From Taibaiella lutea (GTDB lineage Bacteria; Bacteroidota; Bacteroidia; Chitinophagales; Chitinophagaceae), in contig NZ_VWSH01000001.1 of the NCBI RefSeq assembly GCF_008629695.1, positions 151,990-215,989 of the forward strand: a stretch of 64,000 nucleotides of DNA, read 5' to 3'. The notes beneath the pieces were generated by a model. The model was not told the origin of the DNA. It ran no database searches and saw only the letters and a program-made list of their open reading frames with translations. The stretch's first letter is position 1, and every line of letters starts with the position of its first letter. Position numbers and translations under genes: made by a program. This document shows positions 30,738 through 39,122 of this stretch, one piece after another.

Positions 30738-33695
30738 TTACTCACTTCTCGGATCCTGCAGTAAAGGTACTCTCGCCACTTTTTCAACTTCTATGGAAGG
30801 ATAGCCGAAATCCAACACCACTTTACCTTGTATGAGATACACTCCAAATCCGTTTAAAGGATAGGCTTTAAGTGAAGGCGGAAAATGAATGGTATCAAAA
30901 AAGTCACCATTTACATCAAAAAAGGTTCCGAATTTCATTACCTTATTTTGTTTGGTCCACACTTTTTTATCGGCAACAAAATCGCCAAGGATGCGAATGG
31001 TTTTACCTTCAAACTGAGTCAGTGTTTTGGCAGAGGCATCGCCTCTGAACGTGGTCTTTACGAGATCAAACATAGAAGCCGATATAGGGAATCCTAATAA
31101 TTCAATTTCATCATAAATATCTTCTACTACGTTTGTTTCCAGCTCGGGCAATGTAAATGTCCTGACATCATGATCGAATAAAGACAGCGTATTTACTTGT
31201 TGCTTTGCTCCGCTTAATAGCAAATGTGCTTCCCAAAGCAATGTCTTTTTATCAATACCCGTAAAATTAAATGCACCGCTGCGAATCAATATCACAAGCT
31301 GCTCCAACCCAATACCGGTCCGCATTAATAAATTGCTCAGGCTTGTATAATTACCATTTTGTGTTCTTTCATCAGGTATAAGATGCGCAAAATGTGTTTC
31401 GAGGTTTTGAATATGTTCCAGGCCTACATAGACATTATTATCTTTGATATTAGTAGCATAACTGCTGTTATTCACACAGGGCGTATGCAGCCGGGCACCT
31501 GCTTTTTTCACTTCATTAAAATAGACTTTGCTATGATAAAAACCACCGTGATTATTAATAACTGATACCATAAACTCCATCGGATAATTAGTTTTCAGGA
31601 ATAAACTCTGATAACTTTCTACAGCATAAGACGCAGAATGCGCTTTATTAAAACTGAATCCTGCAAAGCTTTCTATCTGCCGCCATACTTCAAGGGCAGT
31701 ACATTCAGAATAACCTTGCCCTTTGCAATGGTTAAAAAATTTGTCTTCAATCTCTTTTAGCTGAGTGGCATCACGTTTTTTACCACTCATCATTCTCCGC
31801 AATACGTCCGCATCTGCCAGATCAAGGCCTCCAAAATGATGTCCGATGCGCATCACATCTTCCTGATACACCATAATGCCATAAGTGTCTGTCAGATGTT
31901 CTTTCATTACCGGATGCAGATAAACAATATCTTCAGGATCCGTATTATGCCGTTCAATATAGGCTTTCATCATACCGCTGCTTGCAACCCCGGGCCTTAT
32001 GATAGAACTTGCAGCAACTAATGTCAGGTAATTATCGCAATTCAACTTTGATATCAATTGCCGCATGGCCGGACTTTCAATATAAAAACACCCGACCGTA
32101 TTGGCAGACTTTAACTGATTATTGATAGGTTCATTTTTGAAAAAACTTTTCACATCATGCACATCAATTGTCTGCTGTTTATTTTGTCGTACCAGTTCAA
32201 TACAATCCTTAATGTGTCCCAATCCACGCTGGCTTAATATATCAAACTTCTCCAGTCCTATGTCTTCGGCATTATACATGTCGTATTGAACGGTGGGCAT
32301 ACCTTTTGGCGGATAATCCAATGCGGAATAGCTGATAAGCGGCTCTTCTGCAATCAATACGCCACTTGCATGTATCGTACGTTGATTGGGAAATTTCTCC
32401 ATCTGACCATGAACCGAAAGTATCATTTTCGCTACTTCGTGTTTATTCATTATGGCTTCAGGATCATGTACCATTAAATCAATTTCACTCTTAGGGAGGC
32501 CATATATTTTCCCTAATTCCCTGATGATGCTCCGGTTTTTAAAAGTACTTGTTGCACCCAGTAAAGCCACATTGGGATAAGTTCTGAAAATATGGTCATA
32601 AATCGCATCCCTGTCGCGCCATGAAAAATCGACATCAAAATCAGGCGGGGATTTTCTTTTAGGATTCAGGAAACGTTCGAAATACAGATTCAATTCAATA
32701 GGGCAAACATCTGTAATGCCCAGGCAATAAGCAACCAGACTATTGGCACCACTACCCCGCCCTACATAATGAAATCCTTTATGAGTGGCGAATCTGCAAA
32801 TATCATTAGTAATTAAATAATGAGGCGTAAAATTCAGTTTTTTGATTATGTCCAATTCCCTGCGGACACGCTCATTTGCTTGTTTATTATGTAAACCATA
32901 TCGTCGTTCCAGGCCTTGCAACGCAAGCTCTTCTATATATTGCTCGTCGGCATACCGGCTTCCTTTAAATGTCTTTTTGTTTCTGTTGGTTGAAAAATCA
33001 TAATTGATATTAAACGTAAAATCAAAGCTACAGGTACGCAGTAATTTTTCCGTATTACTTATCAATTCAGGGAAATCTTTAAATCCATTCAGTAGTTGCT
33101 GTTTTGAAGGAAAGGATTCCATGTTGTCGGCATACTGTTGCGGATTTAGCTGGGAAACCAGCAGGTTGTTATCAATGGCCCTGAGCTGCTTATGTAGTTC
33201 ATAATCTTTGAGGGTGATGAATGAAACCGGTTGCCAGATTAGATACTTATTTTTCGATGCAGTATCTAACCGCAATTTATTAAGTTGAAAACGGCGTACA
33301 CCTATATATTCCTGCTCTTTCAATGCGGTTATCTGTTTCTTGCCAAAAGGATAAATCCAGTAAACATCATTGTATTCCGGAGCGTCTTCAGGCAATTTGA
33401 TATTATATTCATTATGGTAAGTACGCCATTCGTTCAACTGCCTGAATCCTGCAGTGTTCTTTGCGATACCGATATAAACTAAAGCGTCTCCATTACGGAA
33501 TTCCATGCCGGCAAGCCCGTTAATGCCTCTTCCCTGACATTCTTTGATGAAAGCCAGGGAAGCAGCACTGTTGTTAATGTCCGTAAGTACAGCAGTATCA
33601 TAACCACGTACAAGCAATCCCGTTACCAAATCATTGATGGCAATGGTACCGTAACGAAGGCTGTGGCAGCTATGTACGTTTAGCAGCATAAGCAA
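30738..33695 (-). CDS. dnaE2: Error-prone DNA polymerase III alpha subunit (DnaE2/ImuC-like)
   Basis: This 985-residue polymerase belongs to the C family but is much shorter than replicative DnaE (about 1,160 or more). The N-terminal PHP-like part starts LNVHSCHSLRYG and has LTDINNSAA where active PHP domains keep H/D metal ligands. The palm domain has GRGSGANSLVAYCLGIT, PPDFDVDFSWRDRD (catalytic Asp near 351-353) and FSFNKAHSASYA. A C-terminal OB fold (IRILGDFVADKKVW) closes it. Such polymerases copy damaged DNA with ImuB or DinB partners. The dinB gene is 84 bp upstream on the same strand, so the two likely form an inducible mutagenesis unit. No ImuA is present. Confidence 0.87.
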   Translation of the reverse strand: MLMLLNVHSCHSLRYGTIAINDLVTGLLVRGYDTAVLTDINNSAASLAFIKECQGRGINGLAGMEFRNGDALVYIGIAKNTAGFRQLNEWRTYHNEYNIKLPEDAPEYNDVYWIYPFGKKQITALKEQEYIGVRRFQLNKLRLDTASKNKYLIWQPVSFITLKDYELHKQLRAIDNNLLVSQLNPQQYADNMESFPSKQQLLNGFKDFPELISNTEKLLRTCSFDFTFNINYDFSTNRNKKTFKGSRYADEQYIEELALQGLERRYGLHNKQANERVRRELDIIKKLNFTPHYLITNDICRFATHKGFHYVGRGSGANSLVAYCLGITDVCPIELNLYFERFLNPKRKSPPDFDVDFSWRDRDAIYDHIFRTYPNVALLGATSTFKNRSIIRELGKIYGLPKSEIDLMVHDPEAIMNKHEVAKMILSVHGQMEKFPNQRTIHASGVLIAEEPLISYSALDYPPKGMPTVQYDMYNAEDIGLEKFDILSQRGLGHIKDCIELVRQNKQQTIDVHDVKSFFKNEPINNQLKSANTVGCFYIESPAMRQLISKLNCDNYLTLVAASSIIRPGVASSGMMKAYIERHNTDPEDIVYLHPVMKEHLTDTYGIMVYQEDVMRIGHHFGGLDLADADVLRRMMSGKKRDATQLKEIEDKFFNHCKGQGYSECTALEVWRQIESFAGFSFNKAHSASYAVESYQSLFLKTNYPMEFMVSVINNHGGFYHSKVYFNEVKKAGARLHTPCVNNSSYATNIKDNNVYVGLEHIQNLETHFAHLIPDERTQNGNYTSLSNLLMRTGIGLEQLVILIRSGAFNFTGIDKKTLLWEAHLLLSGAKQQVNTLSLFDHDVRTFTLPELETNVVEDIYDEIELLGFPISASMFDLVKTTFRGDASAKTLTQFEGKTIRILGDFVADKKVWTKQNKVMKFGTFFDVNGDFFDTIHFPPSLKAYPLNGFGVYLIQGKVVLDFGYPSIEVEKVARVPLLQDPRSE

Positions 33696-33779
33696 GAAGT
33701 AGTAATAGTTTCAAATTGTTTTGAAGCACGAAAGGCTTAATGCCAATGGTTCAACCCAATTATTAACAGACAGGGTTTG

Positions 33780-34967
33780 TCAAACACGAAAGGTAGCGGC
33801 TCTATAAGTCTTTCTTTTATCCTTTTTTTCTGTAAGCATAGCCTTTTTAATCATGGCTGTACCAAACCGCGTCCTGATATTATCCATTGCTGCCGATAAG
33901 TTCAACTCTGTAATAGCGTCGTTAAATAAATCAATCTGATAGCTGCCTGTAACCAAATCACTGCATTTTACACCTATCAGCCTTATCAACATACGTTTGG
34001 AATACAGTTTATGGAATAGGGCTAAGGCTTGTTCTGAAAGCGTTCTGTCTGATGCAGTATAGTCTATTTTTATTTGCCTGGTATATGTTTCAAAATTGGA
34101 ATAGCGGATTTTCAGTGTCAGGCAGGAAGTCAGTTTTTGCTCCTTCCGTAATTCAAAAGCAAGTTCATCGACCATCGTTACAATGTGTTTTTTCAACAAT
34201 TCCATATCAATCGTATCCTTGTCAAAAGTATGTTCCTTACTGATGGATTTCTTTTCACTATAAGGTACTACAGGTGAATCATCCAGGCCATTTGCCTTTT
34301 TCCATATCGATACCCCGTTTACACCCATCACTCTTGCCATTACTTCCAGGTCCATCTTTTGTAATGTGCTAATCCTTGCAATGCCCATATTGCGCAAAAG
34401 CGTAAAGGTCCTGCTTCCTATCATTGGTATTTTACGAATAGACAAGGGCGCTAAAAATTCTTTTTCCCCGCCCCGAAAAACATGTTTTTCCCCATTAGGC
34501 TTTGCCTGGCCTGTGGCTATTTTTGAAACAGTTTTATTAACAGAAAGACCAAAGGAGATGGGCAACCCACTTTCCGTAATAATATGCTGTCTCAATTCCT
34601 GCATCCATTTCCAGCAACCGAAATGTTTATCCATGCCGGTCAGATCGAGATAATGTTCATCTATGGAAGCCTTTTCTACTATAGGTGCTTTTTCAGCAAT
34701 AATATCAGTAACCATTTTGGAATATCGTGCGAAAGAATCGTAATCGCCCGGCACCAAACGGGCTTCAGGGCAAAGCTGACGCGCCAGTTTCATAGGCATA
34801 GCACTATGAATTCCAAACTGACGCGCTTCATAACTACAGGAAGCTACAACACCCCGATCGGAAGAACCACCTATAAGCACAGGTATGCCCCTAAGACTTG
34901 AATTTTCCAATCTCGCTACCGACACAAAAAATGTATCCAGATCTAAATGAACAATATTTCTTTCCAT
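33780..34967 (-). CDS. dinB: Y-family DNA polymerase IV (DinB-like)
   Basis: This 395-residue protein has the Y-family active site: HLDLDTFF with D9 and the steric-gate phenylalanines, and SIDEHYLDLTG with D103 and E104. An HhH region follows (IPMIGSRTFTLLRNMGI, about 178-196), and the little-finger domain fills the C-terminus. Because the catalytic residues are intact it should be an active translesion polymerase, unlike ImuB proteins, which have lost them. It lies upstream of the DnaE2-type gene, an arrangement seen for damage-inducible cassettes in Bacteroidota. An inverted repeat TGACA-N7-TGTCA sits 29 bp before the start and could be its operator. The C-terminus is basic and lacks a clear beta-clamp motif. 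Confidence 0.9.
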   Translation of the reverse strand: MERNIVHLDLDTFFVSVARLENSSLRGIPVLIGGSSDRGVVASCSYEARQFGIHSAMPMKLARQLCPEARLVPGDYDSFARYSKMVTDIIAEKAPIVEKASIDEHYLDLTGMDKHFGCWKWMQELRQHIITESGLPISFGLSVNKTVSKIATGQAKPNGEKHVFRGGEKEFLAPLSIRKIPMIGSRTFTLLRNMGIARISTLQKMDLEVMARVMGVNGVSIWKKANGLDDSPVVPYSEKKSISKEHTFDKDTIDMELLKKHIVTMVDELAFELRKEQKLTSCLTLKIRYSNFETYTRQIKIDYTASDRTLSEQALALFHKLYSKRMLIRLIGVKCSDLVTGSYQIDLFNDAITELNLSAAMDNIRTRFGTAMIKKAMLTEKKDKRKTYRAATFRV

Positions 34968-34995
34968 TGGTCTATAAATAAGAGTCTTTATAAAT

Positions 34996-35012
34996 TGACA
35001 CTATAAATGTCA
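34996..35012 (-). promoter_or_regulatory. Candidate operator TGACA-N7-TGTCA upstream of dinB
   Basis: This 17-bp interrupted palindrome lies 29 bp before the dinB start. It could be a damage-response (LexA-like) site, but the Bacteroidota LexA motif is variable and no regulator gene is adjacent. Confidence 0.4.
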
Positions 35013-35150
35013 TTATTTTGACTACAATAATAACACTAAAAGACAGTTTTGCAAAAAATATTTTATGCCATTATCATTGAATAACCCTGCTCTACAATCT
35101 ATAAAATTATTATCCTTGAAAAAATTTAATAAAAAATCGCAAGTAAATAT

Positions 35151-35193
35151 TTTGCAACCGAATAATTGCATTTATATTTGCAACCGAATGGTT
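35151..35193 (+). promoter_or_regulatory. Bacteroidota promoter with embedded ArsR-type operator
   Basis: TTTG (35151-35154), an 18-bp spacer and TATATTTG (35173-35180) fit the -33/-7 consensus. The 13-bp word TTTGCAACCGAAT occurs at 35151-35163 and again at 35177-35189. The palindrome AACC-GAAT-GGTT is at 35182-35193. Overlap of the repeats with both boxes suggests repression by a metal- or ArsR-like regulator. Confidence 0.65.
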
Positions 35194-35218
35194 TCTTTAA
35201 TAAATTTAAATCTTAGAA

Positions 35219-35323
35219 ATGAGTAAAATTGATATTTGGCTGGAATGGTTTAGAAAAACCTGGGAAAGTCGCTTTAATGAACTTGAAAATATATTATCCA
35301 CTTTTAAAAATAAACAATCATGA
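35219..35323 (+). pseudogene. Remnant of an ArsR-family regulator (C-terminal tail only)
   Basis: A frame of 34 codons starts at the ATG at 35219 (MSKIDIWLEWFRKTWESRFN, ending LSTFKNKQS). The pattern 'I..WL...RK.WE.RF..L...L' is the usual C-terminal tail of ArsR regulators that precede AHSA1-type genes. The DNA-binding part is missing. The TGA overlaps the ATG of the SRPBCC gene, the coupling typical of intact ArsR/AHSA1 pairs. The promoter with its operator-like repeats is intact about 40 bp upstream. An internal deletion that left the leader and the last 34 codons explains this best. It may still be translated as a coupling peptide. Confidence 0.6.
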
Positions 35324-35850
35324 ACAGTAATCTTCTTTTCGATTTTTCCGTAGATAAGGAAAACAAATGCATCCGAGTAAAACGTGCTTTCGCAGCAGAC
35401 AAGGAGTTAGTGTGGGCAGCCTGGACAACTCCTGAACTATTGGACTTATGGTGGGCTCCCAAACCATATAAAGCACAGACCAAATCAATGGACTTTAAAG
35501 AAGGTGGCACCTGGCTTTATGCAATGCGTTCACCGGAAGGCGTGGCACACTGGTGCAGAGCCGATTATCAGAAAATTTCAGCTCCTGAGTATTTTTCAGG
35601 GTTAGATGCTTTTTGTGATGAAAATGGAAATATAAACAAGGATTTTCCACGATCCTTATGGAACAACACTTTTAGCGAACATAGAACAACTACACAAGTA
35701 GATATTGTAATACAGTATAAAGAGCTTGTCGATCTTGAAAAAATTATTGAAACAGGGTTCAAAGAAGGATTTACTATGGCATTAGGCAATCTTGACCAGT
35801 ATCTTGAAGAACAATCCAAACTCCGGAATCAATTGCGTGAGAATAAATAG
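35320..35850 (+). CDS. SRPBCC/AHSA1-domain protein
   Basis: This 176-residue protein has an AHSA1 (activator of Hsp90 ATPase 1-like) domain: KENKCIRVKRAFAADKELVWAAWTTPELLDLWWAP at the start, then KEGGTWLYAMRSPEG and a C-terminal helix (FKEGFTMALGNLDQYLEEQ). The START-like fold binds hydrophobic ligands or acts as a chaperone-like helper; ligands of these bacterial members are mostly unknown. Its ATG overlaps the stop of a truncated ArsR remnant, so it was once ArsR-controlled. It ends before a good terminator. Confidence 0.87.
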   Translation: MNSNLLFDFSVDKENKCIRVKRAFAADKELVWAAWTTPELLDLWWAPKPYKAQTKSMDFKEGGTWLYAMRSPEGVAHWCRADYQKISAPEYFSGLDAFCDENGNINKDFPRSLWNNTFSEHRTTTQVDIVIQYKELVDLEKIIETGFKEGFTMALGNLDQYLEEQSKLRNQLRENK

Positions 35851-35882
35851 TCCGGGCTATTTTATTTACCTTACTTTAATCC

Positions 35883-35918
35883 AAAAGGCGAACATCAAAT
35901 TGAATGTTCGCCCTTTTT
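35883..35918 (+). terminator. Intrinsic terminator of the SRPBCC gene
   Basis: The arms AAAAGGCGAACAT and ATGTTCGCC(C)TTTT pair with one bulged base, followed by a T run, about 30 bp after the stop. Confidence 0.78.
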
Positions 35919-35951
35919 ATAATATTTGTTTGAATATGATCAGACACAGTA

Positions 35952-36812
35952 TTATTTCGCTATCTGTGCGAGATAGATACCGTATCCGCTTTTTTTCAAA
36001 GGTTCGGCCAGTTTCAGTAATTGTGATTTATCGATAAAACCCATTCTGTAAGCTATTTCTTCAGGACAACCTATTTTCAGCCCCTGACGGTTTTCAATAA
36101 CTTGTACAAATTGGCTCGCCTGCATTAAAGAATCGTGCGTGCCGGTATCTAACCAGGCTGTACCACGACTTAAAACCCCTACTTTTAATTTGCCTTGCTC
36201 CAGGTAAACTCTGTTTACATCTGTAATTTCGTATTCACCACGTGCAGAAGGCGCAATATTCTTCGCTATTTCTACTACCGAGTTATCATAGAAATATAAT
36301 CCGGGCACTGCATAACTGGATTTGGGTTGTGCCGGTTTTTCTTCAATTGAAATTGCCTTAAAATTATCATCAAATTCAACTACACCATATCTTTCAGGGT
36401 CGCTTACCTGATAAGCAAAGATGACTCCGCCTTCAGGATTATTGTTTTCCTGCAATAATTTAGCTAAGCCACTGCCGTAGAAAATATTATCACCCAATAC
36501 CAAAGCAACACTGTCGAAACCAATAAAATCTGCACCTAATACAAACGCCTGTGCCAAGCCATTAGGCACTTCCTGAATCACATATTCAACCCTGCAACCC
36601 CATTGAGAACCGTCACCCAATAATCTTATAAATCCTGCCTGATCTTCGGGAGTAGTAATAATCAATATTTCCCTGATACCTGCCATCATTAAAATGGAAA
36701 CAGGATAATAAATCATGGGTTTATCATAAATAGGCATCAATTGCTTACTGATACCTTGTGTTATGGGATATAATCTGGTTCCGGAACCTCCGGCGAGAAC
36801 AATGCCTTTCAT
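35952..36812 (-). CDS. rmlA: Glucose-1-phosphate thymidylyltransferase
   Basis: This 286-residue enzyme has the nucleotidyltransferase signature [13 protein letters not shown] (residues 6-18), [15 protein letters not shown], and VLGDNIFYG. Length and motifs fit RmlA, the first step of dTDP-sugar synthesis: dTTP plus glucose-1-phosphate gives dTDP-glucose, in the cytoplasm. It is the last gene of rmlB-rmlC-rmlA, 40 bp after rmlC. rmlD, which would complete dTDP-rhamnose, is not in the window, so the dTDP-keto sugar may feed the 4-amino-sugar genes further upstream instead of, or as well as, rhamnose. Confidence 0.95.
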   Translation of the reverse strand: MKGIVLAGGSGTRLYPITQGISKQLMPIYDKPMIYYPVSILMMAGIREILIITTPEDQAGFIRLLGDGSQWGCRVEYVIQEVPNGLAQAFVLGADFIGFDSVALVLGDNIFYGSGLAKLLQENNNPEGGVIFAYQVSDPERYGVVEFDDNFKAISIEEKPAQPKSSYAVPGLYFYDNSVVEIAKNIAPSARGEYEITDVNRVYLEQGKLKVGVLSRGTAWLDTGTHDSLMQASQFVQVIENRQGLKIGCPEEIAYRMGFIDKSQLLKLAEPLKKSGYGIYLAQIAK

Positions 36813-36852
36813 TTTGATTTGTAGTTTGGGATAGTGTGTTTTTGACTATTGG

Positions 36853-37404
36853 CTATTTAAAAATATAAGCTGATTGAAAATCTCCAAGCAGGACATCCTT
36901 TTCTGATATTTCAGCACTTTTCATGGGGATTTTCCAATCTATATTAAATTTGGGATCGTCGTAACGGATACCGGATTCGGAAGCTTTATTATAGAAATTG
37001 TCACACTTATAAGAAAACATAGCGGTTTCACTTAAAACAGAAAATCCATGCGCAAATCCTCTTGGAATATACAACTGCAGGTTATTATCTGCGGAAAGCT
37101 CTATTGCAAAATATTGTCCGAATGTTTCTGACTTTTCCCTTAAATCAACTGCTACATCTAAAACGGCTCCCTGAAGCACTTGAACCAATTTAGCCTGTGC
37201 ATGTTCTCCCATCTGAAAATGCAGCCCTCTTATAACTCCATATCCTGAAACAGAAATATTATCCTGCACAAATGCACCACTTTGTCCGATTGCGTCTTCG
37301 AATTTCTGACGATTAAAGCTTTCAAAAAAAAATCCTCTCTTATCCTTAAAAACTGCAGATTCTATAATGAAGCAATCTTTAAGTTTTGTCGCTGTTGCCT
37401 TCAT
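36853..37404 (-). CDS. rmlC: dTDP-4-dehydrorhamnose 3,5-epimerase
   Basis: This 183-residue RmlC has the double-stranded beta-helix signature VIRGLHFQMGEHAQAK with the catalytic histidine, the IPRGFAHGFSVLS motif, and a FSYKCDNFYNKASESGIRY segment with the conserved tyrosine. It epimerises C3 and C5 of dTDP-4-keto-6-deoxyglucose. It begins at the base next to the rmlB stop, with no gap, so translation is probably coupled. Without a local rmlD its product would need a reductase encoded elsewhere to become rhamnose. Confidence 0.93.
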   Translation of the reverse strand: MKATATKLKDCFIIESAVFKDKRGFFFESFNRQKFEDAIGQSGAFVQDNISVSGYGVIRGLHFQMGEHAQAKLVQVLQGAVLDVAVDLREKSETFGQYFAIELSADNNLQLYIPRGFAHGFSVLSETAMFSYKCDNFYNKASESGIRYDDPKFNIDWKIPMKSAEISEKDVLLGDFQSAYIFK

Positions 37405-38454
37405 TTAAGATTGATATTGTTTTTCATAATATTGCTGATAACTTCCACTTGTAACATTATTAAGCCATTCTTCATTAGACAAATACCAGTCAACCGTTTT
37501 TTCCAACCCCTCTTCAAATTGCAGGCTTGGTAACCATTCCAATTCTTCTTTTAATACGGTAGCATCTATTGCGTATCGTAAATCATGTCCCGCCCTGTCT
37601 GTTACATAGGTAATCAGTTGTTCGGATGTTCCTTCATGCCGTCCCAGTTTTTTATCCATTATGTTACACAGCAATCTTATCAGATCAATATTCTTCCATT
37701 CATTATGGCCGCCGATGTTGTATGTTTTTCCTGATACCGCTTTATGAAAAATAGTGTCGATAGCCCTTGCATGATCTTCTACCCAAAGCCAGTCGCGTAC
37801 ATTTTCACCTTTACCATAAACAGGAACGGGTTTGTTGTTTTTGATATTATTGATAGCCAGAGGAATCAGTTTTTCAGGAAAATGATGGGAGCCGTAATTG
37901 TTGGAACAATTGGAGATAACACAGTCCATACCATAGGTATCCTGATAGGCTCTTACAAAATGGTCGGAACTTGCTTTGGAAGCAGAATAAGGACTGTGGG
38001 GATCATAAGCCGTTTCTTCGGTAAACATACCTTCTTCGCCCAAAGCCCCATATACTTCATCGGTACTTACATGATAAAAACGATGCGCTTTCAGGTTATC
38101 TTTCCATTGATGACGGGCTGCATTTAAAAGGTTTACCGTTCCTACTACATTGGTCATAACAAATTCAATCGGATTGCTGATAGAGCGATCTACATGCGAT
38201 TCTGCAGCAAGATGTATAACGGCATCAGGCTTAATCTCTGCAAATAAGTTAGTAAGAAAAGCAGCATCTGTAATGTCTCCTTTTACAAATGTATAATTCT
38301 CTTTATCTTCAATATCCGTGAGATTAGCAAGATTGCCTGCATATGTCAACTTATCAAGATTGATAATTTTATAATCTGGATACTGATTTACAAAGCGGCG
38401 AACGACGTGTGAGCCTATGAAACCGGCGCCTCCGGTGATGATGATGGTTTTCAT
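37405..38454 (-). CDS. rmlB: dTDP-glucose 4,6-dehydratase
   Basis: This 349-residue extended SDR enzyme has the NAD-binding loop TGGAGFIGSHV, the active-site region STDEVYGALGEEG, and the YSASKASSDHF motif with the YxxxK pair. It dehydrates dTDP-glucose to dTDP-4-keto-6-deoxyglucose, the common precursor of rhamnose and of 4-amino-4,6-dideoxy sugars. It is the first gene of rmlBCA. A well-matched Bacteroidota promoter lies at 38503-38533, giving a short leader. Confidence 0.95.
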   Translation of the reverse strand: MKTIIITGGAGFIGSHVVRRFVNQYPDYKIINLDKLTYAGNLANLTDIEDKENYTFVKGDITDAAFLTNLFAEIKPDAVIHLAAESHVDRSISNPIEFVMTNVVGTVNLLNAARHQWKDNLKAHRFYHVSTDEVYGALGEEGMFTEETAYDPHSPYSASKASSDHFVRAYQDTYGMDCVISNCSNNYGSHHFPEKLIPLAINNIKNNKPVPVYGKGENVRDWLWVEDHARAIDTIFHKAVSGKTYNIGGHNEWKNIDLIRLLCNIMDKKLGRHEGTSEQLITYVTDRAGHDLRYAIDATVLKEELEWLPSLQFEEGLEKTVDWYLSNEEWLNNVTSGSYQQYYEKQYQS

Positions 38455-38502
38455 TTTTTTTATTCCTCAGCAGTTTTACTTTATGATATTCATAAGCGGG
38501 AA

Positions 38503-38533
38503 CAAAAATAGTAAATGTAAGAAGGAGTTCCAA
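38503..38533 (-). promoter_or_regulatory. Promoter of the rmlBCA operon
   Basis: On the minus strand, TTG (38531-38533), a 20-bp spacer and TATTTTTG (38503-38510) match the Bacteroidota consensus. The -7 box is about 49 bp before the rmlB start. A TTCACA-GAA-TGTGAA palindrome at 38573-38587 lies further upstream and may bind a regulator. Confidence 0.6.
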
Positions 38534-38782
38534 GCCTGATGTAAGTAACGGGTGTAAGAACAGGAATTTTATTTCACAGAATGTGAATTTCAAAACAAGA
38601 ATAGGGGTTTCAAGCCAAAACATGCAATTTTATTCATGTAACACAGCGTATAAAATTATCATTATAACATTTTACAGTTCTTTTTTAAATAAAAATTCGG
38701 TGAAGAATAGGCTATATGCCACTTCCTTTACCTGTTTTTCCTGCAATTTTTATATCTTGGCATCAACCAAACCATCCATCTC

Positions 38783-39040
38783 ATGTATAATGAAAACTTA
38801 AGTGCTTCTATGCGCATCCCCGGCCCGACCATGTCTAAGCTTTTAGGCATATCATTGTTGGAGTATTATAATCTCAAACATGATATTACAGAGCATTCTG
38901 ATGGCTTCGGAAATGTATATGAATACATTATAGAAATTCATCGTAATAATGACCCTGGACTTCTTTCAAAAATCATACTACCAGACAATTACATTCTGAA
39001 ATTTGACGCACAATGTGTATTTCCGCATTTAGTTAGCTGA
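38783..39040 (+). CDS. Small protein of unknown function, 85 residues
   Basis: The product begins MYNENLSASMRIPGPTMSK and ends CVFPHLVS. It has mixed helix and strand character and no signal peptide. It lies alone between rmlB and the sugar transferase gene, divergent from rmlB across about 330 bp, and ends before a strong two-way terminator. No family is recognised. A TATATCTTGG element about 30 bp upstream is a weak promoter candidate. Confidence 0.5.
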   Translation: MYNENLSASMRIPGPTMSKLLGISLLEYYNLKHDITEHSDGFGNVYEYIIEIHRNNDPGLLSKIILPDNYILKFDAQCVFPHLVS

Positions 39041-39058
39041 ACATTAAAAGTTATGCAT

Positions 39059-39105
39059 ACTAAAAGAAAATAGCAGATCCGATTGACCTGCTATTTTCTT
39101 TTAGT
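39059..39105. terminator. Two-way intrinsic terminator
   Basis: A perfect 18-bp stem (39059-39076 with 39088-39105, loop 11 nt) with A/T-rich outer arms serves both the plus-strand gene ending at 39040 and the sugar transferase gene ending at 39123. Confidence 0.85.
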
Positions 39106-39122
39106 ATTATCTCTGCTGCTTC

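Noticed and set aside
38369-38623. Minus-strand frame of 84 codons overlapping the rmlB start
   Set aside because: It reads out of frame through the rmlB start and its promoter, with a low-complexity histidine/arginine-rich end typical of a shadow.
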